A DNA stretch of 40,611 nucleotides, from positions 1 through 40,611 of the IMG/VR virus record IMGVR_UViG_3300030451_002728. One strand, 5' to 3'. This DNA is from a virus. Position 1 is the stretch's first letter. Every line of letters starts with the position of its first letter. The position numbers were made by a program, and so were the translations under genes. Below the pieces are notes generated by a model. That model saw only the letters and a program-made list of their open reading frames with translations. It was not told the DNA's origin and made no database searches. This document shows positions 6,901-15,409 of this stretch, in pieces.

Positions 6901-9900
6901 TAAGTATAGTCATTGAAGTAACTTCACCGCCTTTTTTGTTTAAATAATGGTTTTTTATAACCTGCTCGTCTAATGATATTTCACCTAAAGCTTTAGTGCC
7001 GCCTTCTTTTGTTATCTTAGCATAAACTTCATCAGGTATAATTTCGTCTGAATTAATATCAACAGGTTTACCTTTTGTTATATTTCCGCTTAATTTTTTA
7101 AAGTTAGTGTTATTTTCTTTATTATAAATCTCAATTTGCCCGTTAATAAAATTAATTTTTCTTCTTAAATTAGGTATTATTTGTTTTTCAATTAAGTCTT
7201 TTAAACCATCAATGTTGTCATGTACTTTGTTTGCTAAAGTGTACTTGCCTGTTTTTAAGTTTAAATTACTAATTAAAACACTACCCATACGAACACCTTT
7301 TAAACCAGCTTTTATTTCGTGGTTTTCTTTTTCACCTAGTATTTCAAAAACAAAATCAGCCATACCACCAGTTTCACCAACTTGTGTAGATAATACTTTT
7401 AAACCTGGTATATTTTGCCTGTCAAAATAATTAGCAAAAGCTTGTTCCCATATCCTACCATTGTCAGCAAACGTTTGTTTTTCTTTAGTAAAAGGATTTA
7501 TGTAAAAACCATTGTTTTTTACTTCATTTTTAATTTTTTCAAAATCAAGCTTTATACCTTTTGAGAACTTAACAGAGTCAAAAGTTTTTAATTCGTTTTG
7601 TACATCTTGAGCTGTTCTAGATATTCTTCTTAGTTTAGCTTCTAATATATTGTCAATATTGTTAGAGTTGTTTTCAATATAATTATCTATAGCTATATCA
7701 GCTTTTCTTTTAGCTATACGTCTTAACAAAGCAGTTCTTCTTTCTCTTAACACATTAGGCTTACCTTGTAAAAAGAATTTAATATATTTTATTTTGTTAG
7801 CTTTATTTATAAATACATCTTTTCTAAAATTACTAACTTTACCAGTAACTGGATCTATATTTTTATAATCTTGTCTACCAACTTTAGTCTGCTCGAACCA
7901 AGCATTATAAGACTTTCTTATAACATCAATACCTAAACTATTAACTATTTCGTCAAACTCTCCTCTTATAAACTTTTCATATTCTGGCGTAGCTTCTACA
8001 TTACCAGTTTCTTTGTTTTTAGCTATTTTACCTATAGCATTATCAAGTTTTTTACGTATATCTCCTAATACAAGTTTTTCTATACGAGCTTCTAAATCAG
8101 TAGGGTTTTGTTCTATTAAAGCTTCAACTTCAGCTATAATTTCAGCATCAACCAAACCATCTTCAAGCTCTATATTAAAATCACTTAACGTTCTAGCTTT
8201 GTCTGCGGTTGTTAACTCTTGTGTTACAGGTGCATCGTCAACAAGCTCTTTAGCTTCTTTAGTGTCTATAGTAGTTGTTTTCTTTTTAGTAGCTAAAGCT
8301 TTTCTAGCGTCCATACGCGCAAACCTAGTATCAGAAAATATTCTTTCAGCAAAAGTTACAGGCGTATCATCATCTGTTTTTCTTTCTGCAGCTGGATCAT
8401 AATTAAGAACTCTGTCTCTAACACCATCTATAGTTTTTTCATATTCATCACCAACAGTTCTTTGCTTAACAACATTGTCTATTAAACCACCAGGTGATAA
8501 TGCTTTACCTAACTCTGCGCTTCTTCTAGGATCACCAAAAAACTTATTAAAATCAGCTTTTGTTTTTACATCATCTGGTATAAGATTATTTATTTGAGTA
8601 AACACATCAGCACCTAAAGATTGTTTTATAGTTTTATCTTCTTCAGGTGGTATTTGTGATAAAGCCTTGTCTGATTGTTCAACTCTATTATTAAACGTGT
8701 CGATATACCTTAGCATATCCTTAGTTGTTTTCATATCAAGCAAAGTATAGTTATCACCATGCTTTTTTCTTCTAACTTTGTTTATAAACGATTTAAGAGA
8801 ATATAATAAAGAAGACTGCTCCTTTTTTAACATGCCAGCACGTTTCATTGTGCCTATTAACGTTAACAACTCTGTTTGATCTACAACTTTATTTTTATTT
8901 ACTTTATCACTGTATTGAGCTACTCTTTGTTTAAACTGATCGTATATTTTTTTACTAATATCACCGTTTTTATACAAACTTTCAACATGTTGTTTTAATG
9001 CTGTTGCTAAAGGCTTATGAGAAGAAACAACCTTACCGTCTTTTACTAAACCAGTATTTATATCAAATATATGCTGAAGCTCGTGAATAGCGACTTGTTC
9101 AGCATCTGCTCTTTCAATATCATTACCGCGCAACATGTTTATTCTTCTATTGTCTTCAAAAGTTAATATGTTATCACCAACAAAAGTACCGTTACCACCT
9201 TGTTGAAATCCTTTTATTATTTCTTCACTTTTAGCAGGATCTACATTATTATCTTTAAGCCATTTTCTTAAATTTGCTTCAGTTTGCTCTCTAGTTTCTC
9301 CGTCAAACTTAACAACTTTACCATCTAAACTATTTACTAAGGCATCATAGTAGGCAGCTCTACCAGCGTTAAAACTTGCTTTTATAGCATCAGACTCTTC
9401 TAAACCGTTTTCTTTAGCTGTTTGCTTTAGCTTTTTATTTCTTTGATTAGCAGGTTCTCCAAGTATAGCTTCTTTTTGTGACTGCAAGTCGTTATACTCT
9501 TTGTTTATTCTATCTCTATCTTTTTTAATAGAAGCATCATCTAAACCAGTTATACCTAAATTTACAGCTTGATTATATAAAACGCCTTGTTTTCTACTTA
9601 TTTCAAACAGTTCTTTTATTTTATTACCATCTAAATTAGTTACTTCTAAATAGTTTTGTATATCTTTAATACCTACTTTTTCTAATATTTCTAGTTGTCT
9701 AGCTTTTATAAAATCAGCTTGTTTTTTATTTATACCTCCTTTTGATAAGTTAGTGCCTTCATTTAATATGTATTGGTTTTCTATATATTCAACAGCTAAA
9801 TCTTGAAACTCTTTAGTTTGTTTTCTTGTTTGAAAAGTATTTCTAAAAGCATTTCTTACGCTTGATGATACCGTTGGTCCACCTATGGCTACAGAACTAA

Positions 9901-11983
9901 CTAAAACACTACCAACAAAGTCAGCGTCAATACCTTCAGCAAGACTTTTATTATCTTTTAATATTATATTATCTAAAAAATTATGACCACCTTGGGTTAG
10001 TGTTTCTTCAACTAATTCTGTTACAGGGCCTTTTTTAATAAACTGACCAGTACCTTTTATAATGCTACGCATTGATAAATTGCCAAGCTTTAGTTTATCT
10101 AATTTAGCAAAATCATCAATAAACTTCATTGTACCAAAAGTTTCAGCAACTGTTGCAACGGTACCATAGCCCAAAGCGTTAAAAGCTCTTTGCGCTTGCG
10201 TATAGTTTAAAGCTCTTTCGTTTCTTTCTATTTCTTTTTGTATTTCAAGCCTTTCGTCTTCAGACATTTTAAACCTTAAAACACCATCTTCAGGAATACC
10301 AGTTCTTGTGTCTGGTATAGCGTCATCTTCGTCTAATCTTGCTTGTAACCTTTTTATGTTTTCAGCTGCATTTTTTTGCATTATCTCCATTTGAGATAAA
10401 CTACCACCACCTTCAACAGTAAAAAACGTTGTTTGCAAAGCTCTTTTAGCGTATTTTTTAAGCGGCTCGCTAGACAGTCTTTTTACAACACCACCATACG
10501 TTAAAGCTGTTGCAATACTAAAACCATTTTCAGCAACTTGTTCAGTAATAAAACGACCTAAGTTATTAAAACCAACATCTTTAACTTTAACAGTTGCTGG
10601 TAGTTGCGTTTCTTGTTTTTGCTTTACACTTTCAGCATAATTTATATGAGATCTATAAGCATCTTTCATAAAGCTAGCAGCTTTACTTTCTGGCGCTATT
10701 TTATCTACAGTCATAGCACCTATACCTTTAACAAGAAGACCCATGTCAGCAAATATAGCGTTTTCTAAGGCAAGACTAAATCTATAACCGTTACTATAGC
10801 TTTTGTCTAAAGCTTCTAACGCAGCATTCATATCATTAAACCTTATAGCTTTAGCTTGGTATTCTTTTATATCGTTATTTATTTCTCTACTTTTATTTAA
10901 AACATTTCTTCTTTGTTCTATATCTATTTCTTCGTTATTTAAATAAGCTTCTAACTCTTCACTGTTATTTATTTTAATACTTTTTAAATAATTGTTATAG
11001 TTTTCTATATCTTTATTTAAAACACTATTAACGTCTGTTAAGTATTTACTTTGTGAAGTTATAGCTTTCTTAGCAATATCTTTTTTTGCTTTTACTTTGT
11101 CTTCTTCAGACAAATTAAATGTTTTTTGAGGTCCAGTATAGTCTACAACATCAACTGTTGGTATTGCATCGAAAGCATACTGTTCCGCTTGTTTTTCTAT
11201 ATCTTCGTACTTTTCTATAAAATCAAGACTATAAAGCTTTTCCACGTCTTTATCTATTTCTATAGCACTAAAAAAACCTTCATCAACAAGTTTTTTGTTA
11301 TTTTTAAGATATTCTTCTTTTTTACGTTTAGCAAAGTCTTTTTTATTTTGTTCTTCTACATATTGTATGTTAGCTAAAATATTAGAATATGGATTAGGTT
11401 TAACAGCCCCAGGTACCGCATCACGGGTGGCTGCAATTGACTTTTCAAACTCTTTTTCTAGCTCTTGTACTTTTCTTAAATCTAAATCACCAGTTTGTTT
11501 AAACTCTTGATATAAATCAAATTTTTCTTGACCAAAACTATTCAATATGTTTTCGTTATTTCTTGTTTCAGCTTCTTTGTTTTGAGCATCTATCATAGCT
11601 TCATTGTAAACGTACAAGTTATCTACTTTGCTTGGAATTACTGAACCACCATATTTTATATTGTTTTGAATAGTAGCTTCTTCTTTTTCATATTCTATAT
11701 TACCTAAAACATCATTAGCTTGTTCGTTAAAAACTTTATCTAACACAAAGCTCTTTAACTCAGCATCGTCACTTATATTTGTTAATTTTTCTATACTAGC
11801 TAGACTTCTAACAACATCTTCACCGTTTTTAGGGTCATCAATAATCTTATAGTCAAAACTAAAGTCTTCTATAGGTTGAACAACACCTTTGTTGCTATTA
11901 TAATGGTTTACAACCTCCATTATTTTTTCTTCAGGCTCGCCATTGGCTACCATTAAATCGATTACCTCTTCTATACTCGCCAT
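3959..11983 (-). CDS. Giant polyvalent virion protein: zincin, PD-(D/E)XK-like and HAD domains
   Basis: A 2674-residue protein with several enzyme-like modules. The first ~850 residues are helical and unrecognised. A zincin follows: H-E-L-Q-H at 967-971, with E1038 as a possible third zinc ligand. A PD-(D/E)XK-like segment has D1543 and E1556-I-K1558. A HAD-like domain has D1815-F-D1817-E-T1819, T1896 in L-T-A-R-P, and the acidic pair D1952-D1953. The C-terminal ~700 residues are helical with a hydrophobic segment near 2455-2480 followed by an acidic patch, and end in a basic tail. The motif K-[Q/F]-S-x-G recurs at 1120, 1472, 1806 and 1980, at module borders. Such multi-enzyme proteins match the polyvalent proteins described for phages and conjugative elements, thought to be delivered with DNA. 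Its position after the tail genes fits an ejected cargo protein. Activities are inferred from motifs only. Confidence 0.8.
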   Translation of the reverse strand: MASIEEVIDLMVANGEPEEKIMEVVNHYNSNKGVVQPIEDFSFDYKIIDDPKNGEDVVRSLASIEKLTNISDDAELKSFVLDKVFNEQANDVLGNIEYEKEEATIQNNIKYGGSVIPSKVDNLYVYNEAMIDAQNKEAETRNNENILNSFGQEKFDLYQEFKQTGDLDLRKVQELEKEFEKSIAATRDAVPGAVKPNPYSNILANIQYVEEQNKKDFAKRKKEEYLKNNKKLVDEGFFSAIEIDKDVEKLYSLDFIEKYEDIEKQAEQYAFDAIPTVDVVDYTGPQKTFNLSEEDKVKAKKDIAKKAITSQSKYLTDVNSVLNKDIENYNNYLKSIKINNSEELEAYLNNEEIDIEQRRNVLNKSREINNDIKEYQAKAIRFNDMNAALEALDKSYSNGYRFSLALENAIFADMGLLVKGIGAMTVDKIAPESKAASFMKDAYRSHINYAESVKQKQETQLPATVKVKDVGFNNLGRFITEQVAENGFSIATALTYGGVVKRLSSEPLKKYAKRALQTTFFTVEGGGSLSQMEIMQKNAAENIKRLQARLDEDDAIPDTRTGIPEDGVLRFKMSEDERLEIQKEIERNERALNYTQAQRAFNALGYGTVATVAETFGTMKFIDDFAKLDKLKLGNLSMRSIIKGTGQFIKKGPVTELVEETLTQGGHNFLDNIILKDNKSLAEGIDADFVGSVLVSSVAIGGPTVSSSVRNAFRNTFQTRKQTKEFQDLAVEYIENQYILNEGTNLSKGGINKKQADFIKARQLEILEKVGIKDIQNYLEVTNLDGNKIKELFEISRKQGVLYNQAVNLGITGLDDASIKKDRDRINKEYNDLQSQKEAILGEPANQRNKKLKQTAKENGLEESDAIKASFNAGRAAYYDALVNSLDGKVVKFDGETREQTEANLRKWLKDNNVDPAKSEEIIKGFQQGGNGTFVGDNILTFEDNRRINMLRGNDIERADAEQVAIHELQHIFDINTGLVKDGKVVSSHKPLATALKQHVESLYKNGDISKKIYDQFKQRVAQYSDKVNKNKVVDQTELLTLIGTMKRAGMLKKEQSSLLYSLKSFINKVRRKKHGDNYTLLDMKTTKDMLRYIDTFNNRVEQSDKALSQIPPEEDKTIKQSLGADVFTQINNLIPDDVKTKADFNKFFGDPRRSAELGKALSPGGLIDNVVKQRTVGDEYEKTIDGVRDRVLNYDPAAERKTDDDTPVTFAERIFSDTRFARMDARKALATKKKTTTIDTKEAKELVDDAPVTQELTTADKARTLSDFNIELEDGLVDAEIIAEVEALIEQNPTDLEARIEKLVLGDIRKKLDNAIGKIAKNKETGNVEATPEYEKFIRGEFDEIVNSLGIDVIRKSYNAWFEQTKVGRQDYKNIDPVTGKVSNFRKDVFINKANKIKYIKFFLQGKPNVLRERRTALLRRIAKRKADIAIDNYIENNSNNIDNILEAKLRRISRTAQDVQNELKTFDSVKFSKGIKLDFEKIKNEVKNNGFYINPFTKEKQTFADNGRIWEQAFANYFDRQNIPGLKVLSTQVGETGGMADFVFEILGEKENHEIKAGLKGVRMGSVLISNLNLKTGKYTLANKVHDNIDGLKDLIEKQIIPNLRRKINFINGQIEIYNKENNTNFKKLSGNITKGKPVDINSDEIIPDEVYAKITKEGGTKALGEISLDEQVIKNHYLNKKGGEVTSMTILNTPNGNATVSLKETSLLARGIKPAPMIKAKTRAYASIRTSGSKIVNGVKVRSLKVGLQFDITELLNKPQDLIDITNVNDFKNAALFAGITKPNIKNINDLSKAVRAARTTVKQSRGMSTFDFDETLIDKGKNFIIATDPATGEQIQISSGDWPIQGPKYAEQGYEFDFKDFVNVRGGVDGPLLQKMKNQIKKFGPKNVFVLTARPPESATAIHEWLKTKGVDIPFENITGLGNSTGEAKALWMLEKFAEGYNDMYFVDDALPNVKAVKNALEQLDIKSKVRQAKTKFSKGISVDFNKILEDVTGIEANKRFSDMKARKRGKSKGKFRFFIPPSHEDFVGLLYNFMGKGKVGDAHRDFFEKALVRPLNRAYRELDTAKQAIANDYKALNKQFPEIKKKLRKDIPDGDFTFEDAIRVYIWNKHGYDIPGLSKTDQANLVELVVNDPQLISYAEAVNIISKQDTYVDPDQGWDGGNIKTDLIDATGRVGRAQFFEEFKENADLMFSPENLNKIEAAYGKDFRSALEDILHRISTGINRPKGQHATVNAFMNYLNGSVGTVMFFNVRSAILQQMSIVNYINFADNNIFAAAKAFANQKQYWEDFAFIFNSDMLKQRRGGIGTDINGNDLAQAVAGSKNPSKVVVSRLLQLGFLPTQIGDNIAIATGGATFYRNRINKYIKDGLSKKEAEAKAFTDFQDLTQSTQQSSRPDMTSQQQASWIGKLVLNFQNITSQYNRIIKKAALDIKNGRISPPYTTRTQSNLGNLSKILYYGAIQNAVFYSLQTALFAVMFGDDEDEDQILKKRERVINGSIDSILRGSGIYGAVLSTLKNTLIRFKEQREKGYNKDESAVALELANFSPVLGIKLRQIVNAEKTLNYNENIIGEMEMFDAENPGWSAVTNYTQALTNFPANRLYQKTLNMRNALDKDYTNFQRVMFFSGYTTWSLGLGDSEAIIEAKEKAKINKENKRKSTKTRGVQRKAVTR

Positions 11984-11990
11984 ATTAATC

Positions 11991-13808
11991 TTATTTTTTT
12001 ATTAACATGTTTTTATAATCTTCGGCTGTTTTCTCATTTTTTTCACTAAGTTTTCTCAAACTTGGAAACATATTTAAAAGCTGATCACTAAAAAATTTTG
12101 GTTTTAAAGGTCCTTGATAATTAGCTTTTTGCATTTGTCTTAAAAAGTCTGACGTCGGAGAAAACTTGTTACGTGGTAAAAGTTGGAACATTTGCGATTG
12201 TGTTTTAGTATCTTGAGAGTCTTTATCTACAGGCATTAAACGTCCACTTTGATAAGTTTCTATTAAAGTGTAAGAGTTATCTCTGTTTCTTCTCCAAACA
12301 TCTTGATTAACTCTTAATGTTTGACCTTCTGACTGTTCAATTAAATCACGAGTAAGCGACATTACCTCGTTGTATTGGTTTTGTTCTGTTTGGTTGTTTA
12401 TAGTAATACCTTTACCCCAAGGTAAATCAACTGTTGTCTTTTTGTTTTGATTAATTTGATTAGCTACAGAAGCGTTATACCTTGCTTTACCAGTATTATG
12501 AAAAACTTCACCAGTTCTTCTAGCGTGGCTTAAAGCTACTTCAGTAGTAGTTTGTTGATCATAAAATTTATTATCAACATCTAGTATAGCGTTTTTTACT
12601 TTTTTATAGTTGTTAACGGCAACATCATTACCTATAAAATCATCTTTGTCTATATCACCATCATTGTCTGCGTCTTTAACACCTATTTCTTGTAACTTCG
12701 CATTACCTAAACCAGCAAATATTTCAGCTGACTCTGAGCTTACGTTGTTTAAATCTTGTTCTAAACTAGTTGCGTTACTACCTAAAGGCATTCTAATAAG
12801 CTTGTGTAACGATTCTTCGTTTTCATACAAAGGTCTTAATCTATTTATAAACTGATCACCCATGTATTGTGTTCCAGCTTGAGCACCTCTTTTTTCTAAA
12901 TCATTAAACGCTTTATTTAAACTATTAACAGTTTGAGCATCTAATTTTGTTTTTATTAAACCAGCTGTTTTCTCCATTGTTAAAACAAAAGGTTTTTCAC
13001 CTGGTGAACTTATTGGTTTTAAATCATCATCTTTACCTGTTATAAAGTTACCTTGAGCATCTTTAAACATAAAAGCTAACTTGTCGTTTTCATCTCTAGT
13101 TAAAACTGCTTCAAAACCGTTATAATCACTTTTAGGATCGTTTATTTTACCTGTTTTAGTTTTATAAGCATTCATAGCTTTTTTCATAAATAAATTAAAC
13201 TCACCTGTTGCATTTAAATCAGCGTTGTTAGAAGTAAGCACCTCATCGCTAAAATTATCTGCGTTTTCTAAAAACTTTATGTCATTATGAAACTGATCTC
13301 TTTTGTTTCTTAGCTCTGCTTTTCTTTTTCTACTTTCAGGATCTGTTTTTAAATACAAATCAAAAAGTTCTTTTCTTATGTTTTTTAATTCATCACCTAT
13401 AGTTGTTTTTTGAGTACCAGTACCAATTCCACCAGTAGTAACAGGATCATCAGAAGGATCTGTAGTTATTAAACCACCTGGTTGACCTTCATCTTCTTTA
13501 GCTTGCTCTTCTGTTTTAGGTCCTATTATTTCTTTCTCTACTAATATCTCTGTTGAAAAACCTTTGTTTATTTGTTGTTGGTTATACAACGCATCATTAA
13601 CTAAACCTGCACCTAGTTTACCTATGTTAGCAGCGGCTTGTTTAAACGAAGCGCCAATAGTATACATAGTTTTTTCGTAACTTTTAGACATAGCTTCAAA
13701 AGTACGACTAAGATCTTTAGGTACATTCGCCATAGCAGCTCTTGTAGCTGCTGCCACTAAAGTTGCATCTGCACCTGGGTTTAAATTAAATCCTGATTTT
13801 TTTGCCAT
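11991..13808 (-). CDS. Probable internal/ejected virion protein with EF-hand-like loop
   Basis: A 605-residue, largely helical protein rich in Lys, Asn, Asp and Gln. Residues 379-390 (D-A-D-N-D-G-D-I-D-K-D-D) match a 12-residue EF-hand calcium loop: Asp at 1, 3, 5 and 12, Gly at 6, Ile at 8. I see only one such loop. The N-terminal ~80 residues are Ala-rich helices; residues ~90-130 are a Gly/Thr/Asp linker. No enzymatic motif is visible. It lies 7 bases before the giant polyvalent gene and 17 bases after the Gln-rich gene. Three consecutive helical proteins downstream of tail genes resemble the internal or cargo proteins of short-tailed phages, which leave the capsid with the genome. That role is inferred from context. 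Confidence 0.65.
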   Translation of the reverse strand: MAKKSGFNLNPGADATLVAAATRAAMANVPKDLSRTFEAMSKSYEKTMYTIGASFKQAAANIGKLGAGLVNDALYNQQQINKGFSTEILVEKEIIGPKTEEQAKEDEGQPGGLITTDPSDDPVTTGGIGTGTQKTTIGDELKNIRKELFDLYLKTDPESRKRKAELRNKRDQFHNDIKFLENADNFSDEVLTSNNADLNATGEFNLFMKKAMNAYKTKTGKINDPKSDYNGFEAVLTRDENDKLAFMFKDAQGNFITGKDDDLKPISSPGEKPFVLTMEKTAGLIKTKLDAQTVNSLNKAFNDLEKRGAQAGTQYMGDQFINRLRPLYENEESLHKLIRMPLGSNATSLEQDLNNVSSESAEIFAGLGNAKLQEIGVKDADNDGDIDKDDFIGNDVAVNNYKKVKNAILDVDNKFYDQQTTTEVALSHARRTGEVFHNTGKARYNASVANQINQNKKTTVDLPWGKGITINNQTEQNQYNEVMSLTRDLIEQSEGQTLRVNQDVWRRNRDNSYTLIETYQSGRLMPVDKDSQDTKTQSQMFQLLPRNKFSPTSDFLRQMQKANYQGPLKPKFFSDQLLNMFPSLRKLSEKNEKTAEDYKNMLIKK

Positions 13809-13825
13809 ATTCTATATTTTTTTAC

Positions 13826-14542
13826 TTAAAGCAGTTTTCCAGTAATTCCACCTGTTAAACCTTGAGCCATACCACCGTATATTTGACCCCACATACCAAC
13901 TTGTGAGTTAAGCATACTTGCTTGGTGACCGAATCCTGCCATTTGGTTTGCATAAGCGGCTTGTACACCAGCGTTAGCACCAGCCATACCACCATATTCT
14001 ATTCCTAACAAAGTAGATTGTCTACCCATTTCAGCTGATTGTACCATAGCAGCACCACCTCTTTGTGTCATATCAGCTTGACCAGCACCTTGCCTTTCTA
14101 ACATTTGTAATTGCATTGAAGCTTGTCTAGCCATTAAGTTACCAGCTCTTTCTTGTTGTGATATACCAGCCGCAATTTGCTGGGATTGAAGAGCTCCTTG
14201 ATTTGCTAAAGCTTGAGCTAATCCAGCTACACCACTACCACCAGCAGAACCTCTAAGTGCTTGCATTATATTAGCTTGTTGCTGTTGCATTTGCTGTGTT
14301 TGAAAGTTAGCAGCCCTCATATCAACTTCCATGTCTTCATAAAAGTTTTCCATACCTTCAAACTGATTTTTCATGTCAGCATAAGGATTTTTAAACTCAA
14401 ACTGTCTATACTTATCTTTTTGCTCTTCTAATAATTCACGTTGAACAGCTTGCTCGTCATTGTATCTTGCTAACTGATCTTGAGAAGCCTCAAACATTTG
14501 TCTACTTAAAGCATCTTGTCTTCTTTTAGATCTTCTTCCCAT
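13826..14542 (-). CDS. Gln/Ala/Met-rich internal virion protein-like
   Basis: A 238-residue protein. Residues 1-90 are charged helix; the rest is a low-complexity Gln/Ala/Gly/Met region (for example Q-M-Q-Q-Q-Q at about residue 85, then G-S-G-V-A-G-L-A-Q-A-L-A-N-Q), ending in Gly-rich, weakly hydrophobic sequence. This composition is typical of small ejected proteins of short-tailed phages (such as T7 gp14-type and P22 gp7-type proteins) that insert into the host envelope, though I cannot show homology. The start overlaps the end of the GNAT-like gene by 17 bases. Confidence 0.6.
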   Translation of the reverse strand: MGRRSKRRQDALSRQMFEASQDQLARYNDEQAVQRELLEEQKDKYRQFEFKNPYADMKNQFEGMENFYEDMEVDMRAANFQTQQMQQQQANIMQALRGSAGGSGVAGLAQALANQGALQSQQIAAGISQQERAGNLMARQASMQLQMLERQGAGQADMTQRGGAAMVQSAEMGRQSTLLGIEYGGMAGANAGVQAAYANQMAGFGHQASMLNSQVGMWGQIYGGMAQGLTGGITGKLL

Positions 14543-14993
14543 AATTTTTATCTATTTTTCTTAAATTGTTTTCTATATATTTAAAAGCTTCAAATCTTGA
14601 TGGTGCCATTTCCCAACCTAAATTTCTATGTATATCTGATACAAATTTATCATTACAAACTGTAAACAGTTGTAGTGTACCGTATTTCTCTGCTTCAAAC
14701 TCTACACCTTCTATTAATTGATATATTAAATTTCTTCTATCTTTTTCTCTGTATTTAGGATTTGAAACTAAATACGTCGTCCAAGCTACAGACGGTACTT
14801 CTGATAAAAACAAAAAAGTAGCTGCAACTGGTATATTGTTTTTTTCTATTATAAAACATCTTTCATCTGCTGGTAAAAAACCTCTTCTTACAGGTTCTGT
14901 GCCATAAAATTTAGTCCACCACCATTTCCACCACTCCACACATATTTCATAGTCTCCTTGTTTAAAAGACCTAAAGTTTACATTATCATTCAT
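14526..14993 (-). CDS. GNAT-fold acetyltransferase-like protein, degenerate motif A
   Basis: A 155-residue protein with the length and strand-helix pattern of GNAT N-acetyltransferases: an N-terminal F-R-S-F-K-Q-G-D-Y segment, a strand pair with I-I-E-K-N-N-I-P-V-A-A, then a V-S-N-P-K-Y-R-E-K-D-R-R-N-L-I segment where the acetyl-CoA pyrophosphate loop (R/Q-x-x-G-x-G/A) is expected. The glycines of that loop are missing, so CoA binding may be lost. Residues 21-26 contain five Trp. Similar GNAT-like proteins occur between tail genes in marine phages, where they may be structural or modify virion proteins. Upstream is a 42-base gap; downstream it overlaps the Gln-rich gene. Confidence 0.65.
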   Translation of the reverse strand: MNDNVNFRSFKQGDYEICVEWWKWWWTKFYGTEPVRRGFLPADERCFIIEKNNIPVAATFLFLSEVPSVAWTTYLVSNPKYREKDRRNLIYQLIEGVEFEAEKYGTLQLFTVCNDKFVSDIHRNLGWEMAPSRFEAFKYIENNLRKIDKNYGKKI

Positions 14994-15035
14994 TTAATTA
15001 AATTTGAGTGTATTTATAATCACACTTTTTACTAT

Positions 15036-15398
15036 TTATTTACTACTTGGCATTACTTCAGAGCTAATAGCAAATAGCTCAGCTCTTTTTCCAGAAGTAT
15101 TTTCCATTGTAACTTCAGCATAATAACCTTTTAAACTAGACTCGTTAGCTTGAATATTTTTAGCAAACATAATAAAATGGCTTATATCTGGTATAAAGTT
15201 TGGTATAACAACTTCTACTTGTATTTTAAAACTATCACTAAGCATCTCTATACTTAAAACATTTCCTAAATATACAGGATCTGTCGATGCAATTGCACCA
15301 TGTAGATTAGCTGGAGCTTCTACGTAATAGACATAGTCACCTACTTGAAGTGAGTTTTTTCTTTTTAGTTTTGTAAATTTAAATTCGTATAAAGCCAT
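15036..15398 (-). CDS. Small beta-rich conserved phage protein
   Basis: A 120-residue, predicted all-beta protein. K-R-K-N-S-L-Q-V-G-D-Y-V-Y-Y near residues 12-25 looks like the first strands of a small barrel, and the middle (I-Q-V-E-V-V-I-P-N-F-I-P-D) continues alternating strands. No motif identifies the function. It follows the 424-residue gene by 11 bases and precedes the GNAT-like gene, so a small tail or baseplate component is the likeliest role, inferred from position. Confidence 0.55.
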   Translation of the reverse strand: MALYEFKFTKLKRKNSLQVGDYVYYVEAPANLHGAIASTDPVYLGNVLSIEMLSDSFKIQVEVVIPNFIPDISHFIMFAKNIQANESSLKGYYAEVTMENTSGKRAELFAISSEVMPSSK

Positions 15399-15409
15399 GT
15401 TTTATTTTT

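Noticed and set aside
8013-8402. A 129-codon open frame on the plus strand, Ser/Ala/Val-rich
   Set aside because: Fully antisense to the giant polyvalent gene; the hydrophobic composition is what the complement of a Lys/Glu/Thr-rich gene produces.
11126-11377. Plus-strand frame with many Phe and Tyr that looks like a membrane protein
   Set aside because: It mirrors the Lys/Glu-rich N-terminal part of the polyvalent protein, a common artefact in AT-rich DNA.
3959-11983. A virion RNA polymerase, as carried by crAss-like phages among their internal proteins
   Set aside because: I searched the giant and neighbouring internal proteins by eye for the D-x-D-x-D catalytic loop of polymerases in a plausible setting and did not find one.
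15010-15030. Weak inverted repeat (AGTGT ... ACACT) in the 42-base gap before the GNAT-like gene
   Set aside because: Only 5 bp with a 10-base AT-rich loop and no convincing U-run; expected by chance in this composition.
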